Shown here: piece after piece, positions 9,286-20,469 of the stretch
Position numbering within the stretch: position 1 is the first letter of the stretch
Layout of the letters: the number at the start of each line of letters is the position of its first letter
Assembly (NCBI GenBank): GCA_019425655.1
Contig: NQWY01005371.1
Coordinates: 1-22,433 of the forward strand
Source of the DNA: Rhizophagus prolifer
Lineage: Eukaryota; Glomeromycota; Glomeromycetes; Glomerales; Glomeraceae
Direction of reading: 5' to 3'
DNA: 22,433 bases
The notes under the pieces: generated by a model
Database searches by the model: none
What the model was told of the DNA's origin: nothing
What the model saw: the letters and a program-made list of their open reading frames with translations, nothing else
Made by a program: the position numbers and the translations under genes

Positions 9286-9866
9286 AAATAAATTAAATTG
9301 AATGATTTTTCTATATTATATTTTCTTATAAGTTTATCTGGTTTTCTACGATATTGTGAAGCTCGGCTGGTACGAGAACCATTATCAGAATCCAATTGAA
9401 ATGATCTTGATTTAAGAGATAAGGGAATAGGTCGTTCATTTAAGATCAAATCCTTAATATCTCCTGAAGGCAAATATTCATTAACTTTAGCTAATTGATT
9501 ACATCCTTCGTTTAATAAATCAACGAGTAAAGATAAATTGTTTGCCCAGCAAGTTTTTTGTTGGCTGACGTCGTTACAACTTCTAATGTATTTTAAAATT
9601 CTAAAGACAAAATATCTTGAAAATGTAACTTTTTTAGCAATTAAATTATGAAAAACTTCCATGTTGATAAAAGTAGGTCCTAGACTTAATGCATAGGGTA
9701 ACGCACCTACTTTCCCACAATTTGTAATTAGCCACTCAGCTCTGGCGGACGGGTTTTTGGCAATAGATGCCCAACTTTGACAAGTTAGAGCTAAGTTTAA
9801 AGGATGGTCGACATATTTAAAGATGCTTATTTTGATTTTATCGTTAAAATGCTGATAGTATTTCAT
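9282..9866 (-). CDS. F-box-like protein, short or truncated, with basic C-terminus
   Basis: A 194-residue protein read from an ATG at 9866. Residues 4-46 resemble an F-box: FNDKIKISIFKYV, then DHPLNLALTCQSW and AEWLI. F-box proteins usually link substrates to Skp1-Cullin ubiquitin ligases. The following GKVGALPYALSLGPTF, KKV.FSRYF and CWANNLSLLVDLLNEG patterns resemble, from memory, a large family of Rhizophagus-like fungi whose full members are several hundred residues long. This copy matches only the first ~150 residues and then turns into a Ser/Arg/Lys-rich end (residues 152-188, including RRKPDKLIRK). That basic end resembles the N-terminal halves of the small family, whose tail continues in another frame at 9285. 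It may be a truncated family copy, a fusion gene, or a pseudogene. Confidence 0.6.
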   Translation of the reverse strand: MKYYQHFNDKIKISIFKYVDHPLNLALTCQSWASIAKNPSARAEWLITNCGKVGALPYALSLGPTFINMEVFHNLIAKKVTFSRYFVFRILKYIRSCNDVSQQKTCWANNLSLLVDLLNEGCNQLAKVNEYLPSGDIKDLILNERPIPLSLKSRSFQLDSDNGSRTSRASQYRRKPDKLIRKYNIEKSFNLIYL

Positions 9867-12800
9867 TTTATAATGTTTTAGTTTATATATAATACCGTTA
9901 TCAAAGTTATATCAGTTATTTCGGCTGAAAAATTCCAATAAATAAAAAGACAATATGGCGTAATACCGAAATCTAAATATGTACATATCAATCAATAAAT
10001 ACGCAAAGATATCATTATAAAGTTCCTAATTTTAGAGAAAAAAAAAAAAGTTATCATTTTTTCCCATGGTACTGCATTACAGTTTTCCTTGGCTGGCTAA
10101 TCATTAACGGTCATCTTTAATCAGTCACTAACTATGAGAATAATCAATAATCAACTATAAGTAAAATTAATTATCTTCTATATGAACTTTTACCTCACTT
10201 TTTATCCAAATAGCCCGTTTGGTTCTGACGCGTTTGTATTTCAGTATTATAAACATCAAAAATTAATCATAATTGCTTGATATTTCAATAGCTAATAATA
10301 TTGAATTATTGAATCAATTAAGAAATTTATATTTTAGTATTATATAAATCAAAAGGTTTTCATTTCGATTCGTACACATGATACTCTTTCTTTGGTTTCT
10401 TTTACTAAAAAAAAACACAATTTTTGGGGCATAAAAGTATTTTACTTGCAATATTTCCTTAAAAATTTCATTGAAATGTTTCCGTAAAATGGGTTCATTC
10501 GTATTTAACTGCGTAATTATTTTTTTCACTTCTTTAACTGCAAATTTCAGGTGTTAAAAAAATAATTCTGACAGATTTAGAATTATTACAACCTTTTTTA
10601 ACTAAATAAAAAACGGGCTTAGATTAATTAAAATCAAGTCATTGTTCTTATCTTATATCCGTGTAACTTTCTTGAAATTCGATGAACCCGTTTTTTTTTC
10701 AACTGTCGCTGATTGAAACTCTAATCAAAATAAATAAAAAAAATGGCGTTTACTCATATTTGATAAGTTTATGATTACCATGCACGCTACTTACTTTTTT
10801 TCTTTGCAATTTAACCAATTAAGTTTAATGAACTGCGCTCTATGAAAAAATAGTGTAACGCTAATGTAACAATTAAATTAGTAATCAAAACAGCCTAGAA
10901 TATGACAATTGATTATTCTTGATAAATCAAAAACTCACAAAGTGGATAAAATAAATAGAAAAGATGTTAATAACGTTATAACGTTTGTATAATCAATATT
11001 GAAATATGTTGCTTTGATGCGATGTGATGATCAACAGGATTTTCGGACAGACTTACTTCCGGTCTCTTCCGGTCTTGTATAATTTCGTATCAATGAGTAT
11101 AATTATATCATTATGCATTTACTATTTAAATCGACCATTTTTTTTTTTTTGGTTCGGACATACGAATTTTTCTCCATTTTTGTAACTAATTGTTCTAAAA
11201 GCCGTGAATATATAATTTAGAGCACTAAACAAATAATAATTTCGTAATAATCCAAGATTTTTACCTTATTCAATTCGGAAATTCGTTCTTTGAAAGGTGT
11301 TTAGTTTTAAATTTCTGTTTCATAATTGGTTGGTGCCGATAATAATGATACGATAAAGCGGTCTATCAAAAGTAAACAAATAAAAATGCAATCTACGTTA
11401 TACAATATCTTTAGATCTACCTCAGATTTAGTATTAACTTGTCTTCGATCAAGAAATTAAATATTTATAAAAGTCATTTTAAACCGCGAATGTACAAACA
11501 CAAATTAGTATTATCATTTACTAACCAATAACTATTGGTTATTAAGCATTGAGTCAAAATATAATAAATGTGAAACGGTTCGGATGGTATATTGCGCCTA
11601 TAAATATTGGTACCTCAACAATTTATTTCTGTCATGCACCAAAATAAGATAATAAAGTCCAACAAAGCGATCTAATAACCGAAAAAAATATACTTATTAG
11701 TATTAAGTATTAAAGGAATCAAAATAATGATGATAAAAACATTGATTTGCACCTTTAAAAAGTATTTTGAATCCATTTTCGATCATTGTAAGTGGAGAAG
11801 ATAATTTACAACTTCTTTTAAGCTCTTTGGAGACACTTTATTATATTGCGGAAAGAAACTGAAATATTAAGAAATTTCATCGCAAAGAATAAACATTAAA
11901 AATTATACACATCACAGTTTTAGGTTGTTACTTCAACTTCCGTATATAAGTGGATCCGTAAACCTACTATAATTTTCAATACAGAGCAATCTCAATGAAT
12001 TGCTGCTGTCGTGATTGTTTCTTTAACTGAGCACCATTAATAAAAGTTTGCAAAGGTGGTTTAAGTGAAATGTTCACGCCGTTATTTTGCGATAATAACT
12101 TTAATATTCCTGATTATTTTCGTACAAACGATGAAGATCCAAAATTCATTTCTTGGTTTTGTTCATTATCGAATCACTTCTTCGTGTAATAAAAGAAATA
12201 ATTTTGTGAAAATTGTCTGGAAGTTGTCCATCTAAAGGATGACTTTGTGAGTTTTAAGAATTCGAGGACTTTTATCTATACAATTAATAAATAATATAAT
12301 GAGATATATAATTAGGAAGCAAAAGTGCATGTTTAAATACTGCACAGTTTAGAAAATAAATAAAACGGCATTAAGGAGCAAGACTTTTTGACAAATTTGA
12401 GAAATCTTTTTCAAATTAAAATAATTGTGAAAGTGAAAATTTACTTACTTCAAAAAAGGTTTGTGAAGTAAAAAGGCTTTGGTGTGAAAAAATCGAAGAA
12501 ATCTTTGCAAACTTGTGGTCAAACTACAAATGTTAAGCTATACTTCATTACAATTACCAATTGGCTCTTAATTAGACATCAATTTTGGACGACATTGGTG
12601 TAACAACTCCTATAGAACTGTTGCTCTTCAGATATAATTCCATAACTGAAGATGATCCCGTCAGAACTTGGACAAAAGTCCAATAGACCAAATAACTAAT
12701 ACTACTAATAGAGCAACATTTTAATAATTATCTAACGTTTGTAAGTCGATGGAGCACATACTAGGATTACTAGCTTTTCCTGCTCATTAAAAGAACAAAC

Positions 12801-13807
12801 AAAAATAAAATATATTTTATTATCTCATTACCAAGTATGTATGCAATCACCATTCCAATCGTCCAATCATATATAAAATTGTCTATACAGAATGTGACCG
12901 ATGATAGAATTGATTTTTTTGCAAAAGCTTATGAATTTAGATTATTTAATTATGACGAATTCGTTAATTCATCATTTAGAATTAGGAAAGGAAATTCGGT
13001 GGCAAATAAATTATAAATAACATTCAAGCAGGCTAAAAAAATATTTCTAACGACAAAAATATTTTATAAAATTCAAAAAAAAAAATATTTCGACCAAAAA
13101 TCATAACTCAATCTCGTAGTCGTTCTTAAATATTGTATTTAATTGGCAAAAAAAAAAAATAAGAAAAGCATCGTAAGAAGAAATAATCATAATTTATTAT
13201 TAGCTATTTCTGGACTGTCCATTAAAAATAATTTGTTTTTAAAAAGGTTCTTTGATAAATTAAAGATTTCCTAAAATCGCTATATATGAATGGGCGCATG
13301 TATTACGTCGTTGTGCAACGTTTTACCATAACTTTCCTAACTTTCCTTTTTTTGGGCAGTAATCAAAGAAAGATATTAAGATAACAATTATTACTTAAAC
13401 TATATTCTTTTAAAGATATTTTTTTTTTAACATTATGTCATATACAGGGTCATTCTTTAAGGAAAATTAACACAGAACATATTTATGTATGCATGGGCCA
13501 ATAGCCGATTTTCTCTTATCTTTTTTATCTGTAACAATTTTTTTACATTGTGTTTTATCTAATTTTTGTTGCTCGAATGACAAAATAAATGCTTTAGGCT
13601 GATTTAAATAAATTATTTCATTTATTATTTGCCTACTTTAATTATTTTCGAGATAATTTAATATAAAGTTACTATTTATGATTTGCACCAGTATATTTTG
13701 TATATTTTGTCGATCACACATTTATGTATATCATTCTTAAAGAATTCAATAGTTCGTTTAACATTTCCCAAGTCTTTTCATTCTATTCTCATATTAAATA
13801 AACAATT
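9867..13807. other. Long gene-poor AT-rich spacer
   Basis: Almost 4 kb without a supported gene. The minus-strand frame at 10314-10529 starts with GTG and has one protein-like stretch (near 10440-10535, after a TTTGCAG acceptor-like site), which is listed as a weak finding. A 6-bp hairpin, TTGGAC (12668-12673) with GTCCAA (12678-12683), is present. Poly-A and poly-T runs occur near 10040 and 11140. No RNA gene was recognised. The first part should contain the promoter of the gene starting at 9866. Confidence 0.55.
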
Positions 13808-13873
13808 AAATTCGGGTTTAATGCTCAATACGTACTGAGACCCGAATTTCAATCAAGTCGGGACTAGTACCCG
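13808..13873. repeat. Palindromic ACCCG repeat cluster
   Basis: AAATTCGGGT (13808-13817) is mirrored by ACCCGAATTT (13840-13849), with inner pairs CTCA/TGAG and a central TACGTA. Ten bases further, CGGGACTAGTACCCG (13859-13873) is a second near-perfect palindrome. The recurrent CGGGT/ACCCG words stand out against the AT-rich surroundings and recur at 14496-14603. They look like pieces of one repeat family. Confidence 0.5.
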
Positions 13874-13956
13874 TATTGTTTCTTTGACCGGGATTACTTG
13901 AATTTTCATTGCCATTATTAATAAGCCACGTATATTAAAATTTTTATGATCATTTA

Positions 13957-14060
13957 CAGTTTGACCTCGATATAATGAAGCCATGATATAACGAACTCTC
14001 GACTTACCAAACTTTTTTTTTCATAAACCGGTTTCTCGATATACCAAATTTCATATAAAA
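13957..14060 (+). mobile_element. Terminal fragment of a pogo/Tigger-type DNA transposon
   Basis: The sequence CAGTTTGACCTCGATATAAT starts directly after a TA (13955-13956), continues with GATATAACGAACTCTCGA, and has a further CTCGATATACCAAAT near 14035. CAGT followed by ACCTCGATATAACGAA-like repeats is the classic terminal signature of pogo/Tigger elements of the Tc1/mariner superfamily, which duplicate TA on insertion. I found no matching opposite end and no CENP-B-type HTH or DDE transposase domain nearby, so this looks like a lone end. Where the element stops on the inner side is not visible. Confidence 0.6.
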
Positions 14061-14130
14061 CTCTATACCCGTTTATAAGGCATATGGCATATAAAAAATT
14101 TCCTGATAAGTTAACTCTAGAGATTTATTT

Positions 14131-14331
14131 TTATTCTTCATAATTAAATTTTGCTTGATGACCGAGAAAAAAGGAGTTTATGTATAAAAATAGAGTTCTA
14201 TAACCGCATAGCATCTGCGCCCTTATTTTAAGTGCAACTTGACGATCAAATAATGGAACGAAAACCATAAATGCATCCTCCACACGTGATTTGTGCGACC
14301 TGAGCAAAAATTCATTTTTTGATTTTTTCAT
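14131..14331 (-). other. Open frame next to the transposon end, identity unknown
   Basis: A 66-codon ATG frame lying just inside the pogo/Tigger-type end. It has Lys/Arg-rich and aromatic stretches but no recognisable transposase motif. It could be a residue of the transposon or chance. I would not call it a gene. Confidence 0.15.
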
Positions 14332-14497
14332 TATTACAACAATTTATTACTTACAATAATATTAATGACGGAATATAATATTTAGATCCTCTCTAAATAC
14401 ACAATTGTGCCCGGCCCCGAGAAGGTGTATTTATGGTGAGTTGATTGTATTATATATTTATATATTGACTTGGGTTGTCCGAGTTAACTAATAATCG

Positions 14498-14602
14498 GGG
14501 TTGAGTTCAGGTTATGTACAGTAGTAAATGACTGACCTGAATATTCGAGACAAGTTGCAGGGCCGAATTCGAATACTTCTCAAACCTGATTAAACTCAAC
14601 CC
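14498..14602. mobile_element. Inverted-repeat element with CAACCC ends (~105 bp)
   Basis: GGGTTGAGTT (14498-14507) followed by CAGGTT is mirrored by AACCTG, a short insert, then AACTCAACCC (14593-14602). The outer 10-bp arms are perfect. The interior also holds ACCTGAATATTCGAGAC and GGGCCGAATTCG, and TTGGGTTGTCCGAGTTAAC lies just before it. The word content is the same as in the palindromes at 13808-13873. Probably a MITE or a simple repeat family; no target duplication was identified. Confidence 0.45.
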
Positions 14603-16184
14603 GTACAAAGCACCATTCAGTTCTATTAATATAACTAAAAATACAGTTAATTATTTACCATGGTAATTTTGTGATGACGCTACTATATGATAGTATACAC
14701 TATAATGCTCGCTCCCTTTACTGTCTCAGACGGAGGAAGTTCTTATTACAGTAAAGAGATTAACCGTTTATGTAATATTTTGTCCTAAAAAATTCACAGT
14801 TTCTCTAAGAAAAATTCATATTCTTGACACTTTTATTTATGATATATTGAACAAAATTTACAAATAATCGTATGTGAAAAATAAAGTTGCTGCAAATAGT
14901 TACTGGTATTTTTTCTTTCAAGTCCAATAAACAGTTCTGTTATTCTTTGACGACGTTTTTCATCTCTTGTTCTATCTTGGACTAGGTTTGTAGTATAAAA
15001 TGTTATAAAATGTGTGCCCTATTTAATCTATATAAACGGATAAAGCCGTAAAATAGTCGTTTTCTTTGTCTTTGATGCTTTCTAAAATAATTTTTAGTTT
15101 AGTACTTGCTTAGCTTAATAGGTTAAATTGTACATGTACTCCCTACCTTTTTTACAAGTACTATTATTTATTACATTTAAAGTTTCGATCTGATAGAAAT
15201 TCTTATTTTACTCATGGCTTCCTTCGAATTCTTTGAATCAAATTTCTTAGATTATCAAATCATTTTCAAAAGCTTTATCTCTCCGTCTTTCCGAATGTGA
15301 ACAGAATTATCCTTTCGGAATTCATAATCAAATCATGACTAATGTTGAAGTACTAATTATAGAAGAATTTTTGTTTGTGAATCAACATGTATCACAAATA
15401 TTGGATGCATAATGCAGTTAATGCACGGTCATATCCGTCAACCACACACACAATGTCTATATGTAGTACATGGATACGGTATCAAAACTAATGGTTTTCT
15501 TTTTTTTGAAATATGAAATAAAACGCCATTTTCATTAACAACTCCATTTTATTTACTATGTACGTAAATATTGATTGCAGTTGTACCAAAATTTTTGTAA
15601 AAAAGAAATGAGTAGATAAAATTTTTTTTATTAACACTTTTACTAATAAAAATAATACATTTCTATATTTTTAATAATGTATTTTATTAATAAATGTTTC
15701 GATAATCTAGAATACAATATACAAGAATTCTATCACGATTAATTCAAATAATTAATCTAGTGCTTAAAAATATTAATATTTTAATCTTATAAATGTTTTA
15801 AATATCTGTGAGAAAAAATGAAAGTTGAAATAAAGAATTGTTTAATTATTATAGTTTATTATAAAGGATGACCAAAAAAGTGCAAAAACTCGAAATAACT
15901 CGCTTTATTGAGGTATTTGGCGTTTTGATGTTTTACTCAATTATTCCTGATATATATAAGAGTTTTTTTATCGGTCAAAGTCATAAAATGTCCCGTATTA
16001 TTAACTGATTTTGGAAAGCTTTTATCAGTATATATTCATCGTTTTTCCTAAGGACAGAAAACGACAAGCAACAATATATTTAAAATAATATTTTATCTCC
16101 TTAAATATATTGATGATTTTTACCTGTGCGTGGTCCATAATTTGAACCGATTATTATTTTAACAAAAAAAGGATCAATAATATA
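14603..16184. other. Gene-poor AT-rich spacer
   Basis: About 1.6 kb without a recognisable gene. A 12-bp palindrome, TTACCATGGTAA, lies at 14655-14666. The last part contains the upstream region of the gene at 16185; an A-rich leader directly precedes its ATG. No clear TATA element can be chosen, because TATA-like words are everywhere. Confidence 0.55.
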
Positions 16185-16373
16185 ATGCCTTTTCAAAGAA
16201 AATATAATCAATTGAGAAAAAAACGAATTATAAGCAGAACATATCGACCATATCGACGATGTAATGCATCCATCAATAATGACGACTTATTAAATCGTAT
16301 CGCCAACCTTCCTCAGCAAATTACAGATGACACATTGATATATCAATTTTTTAATGGATTTTCTTTCTATTAA
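16185..16373 (+). CDS. Small basic protein with conserved C-terminal tail (family copy D)
   Basis: A 62-residue protein of unknown function, starting at an ATG preceded by an A-rich leader. Residues 1-26 are strongly basic (QRKYNQLRKKRIISRTYRP). The tail NNDDLLNRIANLPQQ (31-45) and DTLIYQFFNGFSFY (49-62) runs exactly to the stop, as in the 18436 gene. Aligned codon by codon over 30 positions of the tail with that gene, 12 are identical, 10 differ silently and 8 change the residue. That pattern argues for a translated protein under purifying selection. There is no signal peptide, Cys pattern or membrane segment. The 16414-16653 frame downstream starts with TTG and is hydrophobic and AT-driven, so I leave it out. 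Confidence 0.75.
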   Translation: MPFQRKYNQLRKKRIISRTYRPYRRCNASINNDDLLNRIANLPQQITDDTLIYQFFNGFSFY

Positions 16374-18435
16374 TGAAAAGATTAAAATATTTTATTCAGT
16401 TATTTAAATTATTTTGTATACTGCGGAAAATTTACTGCGCCACATTTCGCCTACTTTTATTCGTTATTTTTTTATGATTTTTTATGACTTATTTTCTCAA
16501 TCCAAAATCATTACTTCGACTTTAAATACTTCTTACTATATGTCTTACTTCTTTATTTATTGTCCAAATTATTATTACTATATATTGGCGCCACCTTATC
16601 TGTTATGCGAAATTTTACTTAAAATTATTCCTACATATTTTTTTAATGGTTGAAAATGATGGGTTTGGGATTTTCAGATTATATTTATTTTTATTAAATT
16701 TCTCATTAATTAATCACATTCTTTTCATTCTTTTAAAAAAATAGAAACGATTTTTTTTACGTTCATATATTTTAACTATATAGTCGAGTCGTTCTGATGT
16801 TTTATCTAAATAAATGTATGTGAAATGCAACAAAAAAGTCTAACAGAAAATACATACTAAATAAATAAAACGTGACTTCGCTGTTGCGATAGAAAAATTA
16901 TAAAAATATATTACAAAATAAAAAAAAGAGAAATTAATTCCTCAGCTGCGCCACATGATAACTATTTTTTTCTTATCCACACAAAATGTTTTGATTGAAA
17001 AACTTTGTAATTTTATAATTTTATAGTAAAAAATTAGATTCATTAACGGTGATGAGCAATGTACGTTATGTAACGAAAAAAAAATTGCCGTTCATATATA
17101 TGATTTATAGTGGTTTATGAAATTTTCCATGTTGAGTATTATTTCTTTCCGGAACATATTCAATACATTTCCTTATGTTTTTTTCCAAGCAAAAACACAA
17201 AGCACTAACTAAGCACAATTTTTTTACGTTACACATGGTAACTTAGTAGTTGAATGAACTGACATTACTTTTATGATTTTGTTCAATCATGTACATTACA
17301 GGGGTTTTATGAATTTATAATTTAATCATTTTAATATAAAGGAAACGCTTAAATTCTTAAAATTTGTAGGTATAAGCAAAAATTCATAAAAAATTTATTT
17401 ACTAGTAATGAAGTATGATCTTCAGATGATCCTATTTTAAAAAAAAATTTTAACATTAGTGTAGTATAAAAAAAAATTTTTGCCAATCATAACATGTAAC
17501 GTAATGCCTCGTGGGCATACGAGATCGTCACGTTTTTGATATTGCTGATTCTAATATAATAATTATAATTATCGTGTTTCAATCAAAATTGTTAGTGCCA
17601 TCTGAGAAACAATATTTGTTAAGGACTTAAAAACTTCTCAAAACTTGATTAATTGATATCGAAATGAGATCACATATATGTTACGTAACGTCGTAACGTC
17701 ACGATTTGGTGAGTACTGCTCCACCGTTTCACGTATCACTGCATATTGCGTAATATGAGGCCAAATAAATCTTGATTCCGGAGTTTTTGTCCGGGAAACA
17801 TTCCACTAAAAGAATTGTGCAACTTGTGACAGTAAATGGGATCAAGTAGTAAATATAATAGTAAATAATATAATTGCAGATCTTTTTAAAATGAAAATGA
17901 TTTCTTTTTGGGTTTATCATTCACATTATAACATTCACATTATAATGGAATGTTAACTCCGAAAATCATTTTTTTATTTAATCCCATTTAAAATGCGAGT
18001 AATCAAAATAAAGTACAAAGAGTAATAATAATAAATCTCGATGAATTAATAATTGAAACTGCACGTGGTTTATCGTTGAAAATTAATTAGGCGCACAGAC
18101 ATGTTTATTTGTGTAAAGAAATTTATTCTCGAACAACGATAAAAATAAATAAATAAAAACAATCATTTTTGTTATAATACTAGAACATCCATGTTTGTTT
18201 ATACTATACTACTGATTTAGAAAATGAAGATTCGAGAATATTTAAAATTGTTCCGTCGTACACATGATGATTCTATTAGGAACAATAATAATATTTCGCT
18301 AGAAATAATATAAATGTGATTAGATTTAGCAACTTTCTTATAATAAGATTTTTGCTTTTACTTCAGCAGCAACAGCACGAATTAATTCATTAAAACCTAA
18401 TTACTTGCTTGCGCATTCTTTATTAAGCAATTGAA
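16374..18435. other. Spacer between family copies D and E
   Basis: About 2 kb with no supported gene. The minus-strand frame at 17729-17920 looks like chance. A 14-bp unit, CATTCACATTATAA, is duplicated in tandem at 17918-17945. A 29-codon ATG frame at 18224-18313 (basic at its start, then RNNNN) lies 122 bases before the gene at 18436 and could be an upstream ORF or leftover exon. A pyrimidine-rich acceptor-like site (TTTTGCTTTTACTTCAG) occurs near 18350-18366, so a 5' UTR intron is possible. Confidence 0.5.
17918..17945. repeat. 14-bp direct tandem duplication
   Basis: CATTCACATTATAA occurs twice in succession (17918-17931 and 17932-17945) without a mismatch. It is a recent small duplication with no evident role. 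Confidence 0.85.
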
Positions 18436-18657
18436 ATGCAAACAACAAGACAAAGACGAAACCAAAGAAGAAATCGACGTCTTCAACGCAGATCATATGT
18501 CATTAATAACGAAGATACACTAAACCGCATCGCAAACCTTCCTCTACAAATAATTACGGAGAATCCGTTGATTAATCAATTTTTCAATGGATCCTCTTTT
18601 CTCCCTCAACAAACGACTACCCCACTGATAGACCAATTTGGATCTTCTTTTTATTAA
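18436..18657 (+). CDS. Small Arg-rich protein with doubled C-terminal motif (family copy E)
   Basis: A 73-residue protein of unknown function. The ATG is supported by an in-frame TAA nine bases before it (TAA-GCA-ATT-GAA-ATG). Residues 5-19 hold nine Arg (RQRRNQRRNRRLQRR), typical of nucleic-acid-binding or nuclear-import segments. NNEDTLNRIANLP (24-36) is nearly identical to copy D. The end motif is present twice in tandem: LPLQ...NPLINQFFNGSSF (35-55) and LPQQTTTPLIDQFGSSF (56-72), so the protein gained a second copy by internal duplication. That retention suggests the motif itself is the functional unit, perhaps a docking peptide, though this is inference. No signal peptide or membrane segment is present. 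Confidence 0.75.
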   Translation: MQTTRQRRNQRRNRRLQRRSYVINNEDTLNRIANLPLQIITENPLINQFFNGSSFLPQQTTTPLIDQFGSSFY

Positions 18658-20469
18658 AACATTTTTTTATTACCAAATTACCTTTTTAATACTTCAAATT
18701 GTATAAAGCTATTGTATTTAAATTCTCATTGTATCAAAGTTTCGTTTCATTTCATAACTTAGAATGTTTTACATAATTTACATCATATATCTTTTATTCA
18801 TTCTAAAATTAAAGCAAATAAAATGTTAAAAACGTTTGACACGTACTTTATTGATTCGTTGATTATAACTCGTTTATTATTTTGTGATTTTTGTAAATGT
18901 CTATTTACCATCATTTTATTATAATTGCTTAGTTACTATTGTATATCAGTTTTCTTCTCTAGTTAAGAATTTACTCACGATAATTTTACCGGGTGAAGCA
19001 TTTATAAAGAATCGAAATTTCAATGACGAATCACAGCTTACAGCTGATGAATAAACGAGAACTTGCCATTAGAATCTAATAAATCCAATCGAGCTTATTT
19101 TGTCAAGCTAGTTTTAATCTCTTGAAATTACGCAAATTACGCATAAATTTCTCATGTTATTACTTTAATATCAGATATACAATCTTTTTGGAGAATCATA
19201 TTCTGGACGGAATTTCTCTCGCGTATTTCAGACTCGAATAATGAATGCGCCTTAATCACTTGCATAATACTTCTATTATTTCTTCGCTTTGTATTAACTT
19301 CTAAATTAAAGAGATCATAACGGAATAAAGTTTTGATTTCACTTAAAAATAAGTTTGCATATCAGTTGACCAGTTGCCTTATTTGCGCGTCAGTTTTTTA
19401 ATTCTTTCTCATCCATTAATTTATTACGTAAGAATTAGCAGAAATAAAAGTAATGACTCTGCTGTACCTAAACTCACCATATCTCAAATCCAACTTGGTT
19501 TATATACGAGATCAACAACAAATCAGTCCTGTTATCTTTCATATATTCCTACATTTATAAAGACTAAAGAAGATTAATAATAATTCAACCAAGCAAGTTC
19601 CAAAATTTATTTTACTAACATATAAAAGTCTCATTATATGTATTCTTCATATCCTTGTCCTTTAAGTTTAAATTATTAAAATATTTTTAATCTTACAAGC
19701 AATACATCGTAAATAACTATCAATTTAAAAGCATAAGCTATTAAGCTAACAAGTTAGGAATCAAATCAATGTAAAGTATGTAATAGGTTTCTTCTATTTT
19801 TTAAACTATAAAAACTATTCCCTAATAATTGCTTATAGGTTTGAATTTTATCCAAATGTTATATGTAAATGTCGGAATACTTGCGACTTGCAAAACAACA
19901 AAACAAGATCAGAATAATTTATCCAGAGAGAAAATTTCAATAATATCACTTAATGAGGCGCAGTAAATCAAATAAAAATTAATATAAAATGCCTGAAAGT
20001 AATCAGCTTTCCTTCCCTTTTTTTTGTGTGTAATTGCCACAAAGTATAAATACAATAAATTTATGATTGTAACAATAATAATGATAATCTAACATGTTTA
20101 ATGACGTCATTTGATTTGATGACTAAGGTATACTCTGTTTTTGCAATCAAAAAACAATTTCTAAGTTCTAAATTCTACATTTCTTTCAAATCTTCGCAAA
20201 AAAAAAACAGTATAAAAATATGGTAAATTTGATTATAAATGAGAAAATGGAATAATGTAAATATATCCGATTTACGGTACATGCCGAAATAGCGCTTTTC
20301 TACTTTTATATTCCTTTATGATCTGTTTTGGGAGCTTTAATTTTTTATGCACCAAAATACCGACCTCTGATCGACAGAAATATGACGTTCAAAACTGATA
20401 CGTTCTGCTGTTCTGCAATTACGTAAGCAAGCAACGCAAGCTAATTAAAACATTGCTGTAAATATATAT

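Noticed and set aside
16414-16653. Hydrophobic 79-codon frame ending in FFNG directly after copy D
   Set aside because: It starts with TTG, is dominated by Tyr, Phe, Leu and Ile from AT-rich DNA, and lacks the rest of the family tail; the FFNG is probably chance.
17729-17920. 63-codon minus-strand frame
   Set aside because: Ile/Tyr-rich low-complexity translation with no motif.
19374-19577. 67-codon plus-strand frame
   Set aside because: TTG start and no family motif or domain; part of it is mildly protein-like, but two frames are open there, so coding cannot be supported.
20101-20110. CRE-like palindrome ATGACGTCAT as a promoter element
   Set aside because: No gene begins within reach on either strand, so a regulatory role cannot be supported.
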